Positions 4,749 to 5,478 of a DNA stretch of 5,478 nt are shown here, in pieces; the first letter of the stretch is position 1; each line of letters starts with the position of its first letter. The position numbers were made by a program, and so were the translations under genes. Below the pieces are notes generated by a model. It did no database searches and had not been told where the DNA came from. It was given only the letters and a program-made list of their open reading frames with translations. This DNA comes from an uncultured Acidobacteriota bacterium. Its GTDB lineage: Bacteria; Acidobacteriota; JAAYUB01. The stretch covers positions 1 through 5,478 of the forward strand of contig CALAMB010000131.1 in NCBI GenBank assembly GCA_937925645.1, read 5' to 3'.

Positions 4749-5021
4749 AAAGGGGGTACATCAGTACAGGGCCGAGGTGAGATCGCCCGTCCTGGGGCAT
4801 TTTAGAGGCTCGATTTTGAAGTCGGGCTATAAAAGTCCTGACAGAAGCTGGTTTTAACCGCATTTCGCGTAAATGGCCCGTAGCGCCCCGATCGGGGCAG
4901 GACCCTGCCAGGGGTAGCCACCCCTTTCAGAAAATCGCGTCACGGGCCATCCGGGCGCAAAAGCAAGGGACTGCCGGGGCGGTCGCATCCTCCCGGCGGA
5001 GTGGTTGACCTGGCAGCATCG
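4749..5021. other. Noncoding region; candidate replication origin
   Basis: About 270 bp between the rep promoter and the next gene hold no convincing ORF. A relatively AT-rich part (about 4799-4875, with CTATAAAAG and GGTTTTAACC) is followed by dense dyad symmetry (4873-4950). Position next to the rep-like gene, AT-richness and secondary structure fit a plasmid origin. I saw no run of directly repeated iterons and no DnaA-box match, so the mode of initiation is unclear. Confidence 0.4.
4873..4950. repeat. Nested inverted repeats in the candidate origin
   Basis: Outer arms ATGGCCCGT (4873-4881) and ACGGGCCAT (4942-4950) are perfect complements. Inside are GCCCCGATCGGGGC (4885-4898, 14-bp palindrome), GGCAGG-AC-CCTGCC (4896-4909) and AGGGGT-AGCC-ACCCCT (4910-4925). 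The motif TCGCGT occurs just outside the left arm and just inside the right arm as a direct repeat. This could be a cruciform, a primase-loading site or a protein-binding array. Confidence 0.65.
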
Positions 5022-5433
5022 CTACATGCGGCGAGGCAGGCCCCGATGGAGCCAGTAGTCCTCACCCGCCTTCACCACCCCACACTCGCACTGGTAGAAG
5101 TAATCCGCCCGGCCCTTATTCCGCTCGGCCATGACCTGGCCGCACTCGGGGCAGACGGCCCCGGCCGGGGCCGGCTTGCAACCGCCGGCGCACTGCCAGT
5201 AGTCCGGCAGCCGGTAGCCCTGGCGGCTTTGCTTGCCCGGTTTAAGCGTCCGTTCCCGGCCGCAAGCCGGGCAGACGCTCCGGGAGGCCTCCGGGAGCGT
5301 TCCCGGCTTCGGCCGGGGCAAAATCCGGGGAGCGTCGGTCTCCTTGGGCATCACGTCCAACTGCTCCTGACCGGTCACATGGATCACCAGGCCATCTCCC
5401 TCGATGACCGCCGGGCAGTTCGGCCAGACTTTC
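5022..5433 (-). CDS. Double zinc-ribbon protein, 5'-truncated by the contig end
   Basis: 136 genuine residues remain, running off the biological end at 5433; the N-terminus is missing. An apparent GTG start at 5450 lies in adapter sequence and is not real. Counting from the first genuine residue: CPAC (54-57) with CAGGC (81-85), and CPEC (94-97) with CEC (115-117), forming two zinc ribbons. Each is followed or interrupted by aromatic residues (YRLPDYWQC, ADYFYQC, EDYWLHRG). The N-terminal remnant (GDGLVIHVTGQEQLDVMPKE) is unassigned. It could be a small stand-alone zinc protein or the C-terminal tail of a larger DNA enzyme such as a topoisomerase, where paired zinc ribbons are common. I do not recognise the family. 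It points toward the candidate origin and rep, and I see no terminator after its stop. Confidence 0.75.
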
Positions 5434-5478
5434 AGATCGGAAGAGCACACGTCTGAACTCCAGTCACGTCAGTCAATC
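5434..5478. other. Illumina TruSeq adapter and index (sequencing artefact)
   Basis: 5434-5467 is the TruSeq read-1 adapter, beginning AGATCGGAAGAGC and ending CCAGTCAC. It is followed by an 8-base index GTCAGTCA (5468-5475) and ATC, the first bases of the downstream adapter part. It is not biological sequence, and any ORF using it is false. Confidence 0.98.

Noticed and set aside
1..5433. Closed circular plasmid
   Set aside because: No terminal overlap is visible and one end is adapter; circularity is possible but cannot be shown.
1..5433. CRISPR array, tRNA, rRNA, insertion sequence, type IV secretion or partition genes
   Set aside because: No regularly spaced repeats, RNA signatures, transposase or secretion ATPase motifs were found.

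Overview
The window looks like most of a small mobilizable plasmid (or a mobilizable module of a larger element) from a GC-rich Gram-negative bacterium, probably Pseudomonadota or Desulfobacterota. The assignment is inferred from GC-rich codon use, clear Shine-Dalgarno sites, an IncP-like transfer origin and a MOBP-type relaxase; no gene fixes the species. The last 45 bases (5434-5478) are not biological. They are Illumina TruSeq adapter plus an 8-base index, so the real sequence ends at 5433 and the rightmost gene is cut there.

Left part (1-1097): a small cysteine-rich protein gene (62-373) and a plasmid-type single-strand DNA-binding protein gene, ssb (422-799), lie on the + strand and end in a strong intrinsic terminator (823-847). 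Facing them on the minus strand is a small zinc-ribbon gene (846-1097), more AT-rich than its surroundings.

Centre (1098-3400): an AT-rich intergenic stretch with palindromes leads to a + strand promoter (TTGACA at 1246) and then to an oriT. On the minus strand this oriT reads as an interrupted 16-bp inverted repeat with an internal hairpin, one spacer base and TATCCTG|CCC. That is the architecture and nick core of IncP (RP4) oriT. Four back-to-back GC-rich triloop hairpins (1410-1503) separate oriT from a mobC/traJ-like gene (1569-1862). Its stop overlaps the start of a 513-aa relaxase (1859-3400) with a Tyr22 and an HxxxxHxHxH motif. A well-formed 177-aa acidic coiled-coil ORF with its own ribosome binding site (2604-3137) is embedded in the +1 frame of the relaxase gene, recalling RP4 traH inside traI.

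Right part (3401-5433): a convergent minus-strand gene (3433-4563) encodes a probable replication protein with an N-terminal winged-helix region, a long disordered linker and a C-terminal helical domain. Upstream of it are a sigma70-like promoter whose -10 box overlaps a 9-bp-arm inverted repeat, a noncoding structured region (4749-5021) that is the best place to look for the replication origin, and a 5'-truncated double zinc-ribbon gene on the minus strand.

Taken together: MobC and the relaxase (perhaps with the embedded acidic protein) would form the relaxosome at oriT, and transfer would need a helper type IV secretion system, since no such genes are present. Given the nick polarity, the strand entering the recipient first carries 1304 down to 1 and is the template strand for ssb, as in the leading regions of larger conjugative plasmids. 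The Rep-like protein would handle vegetative replication.
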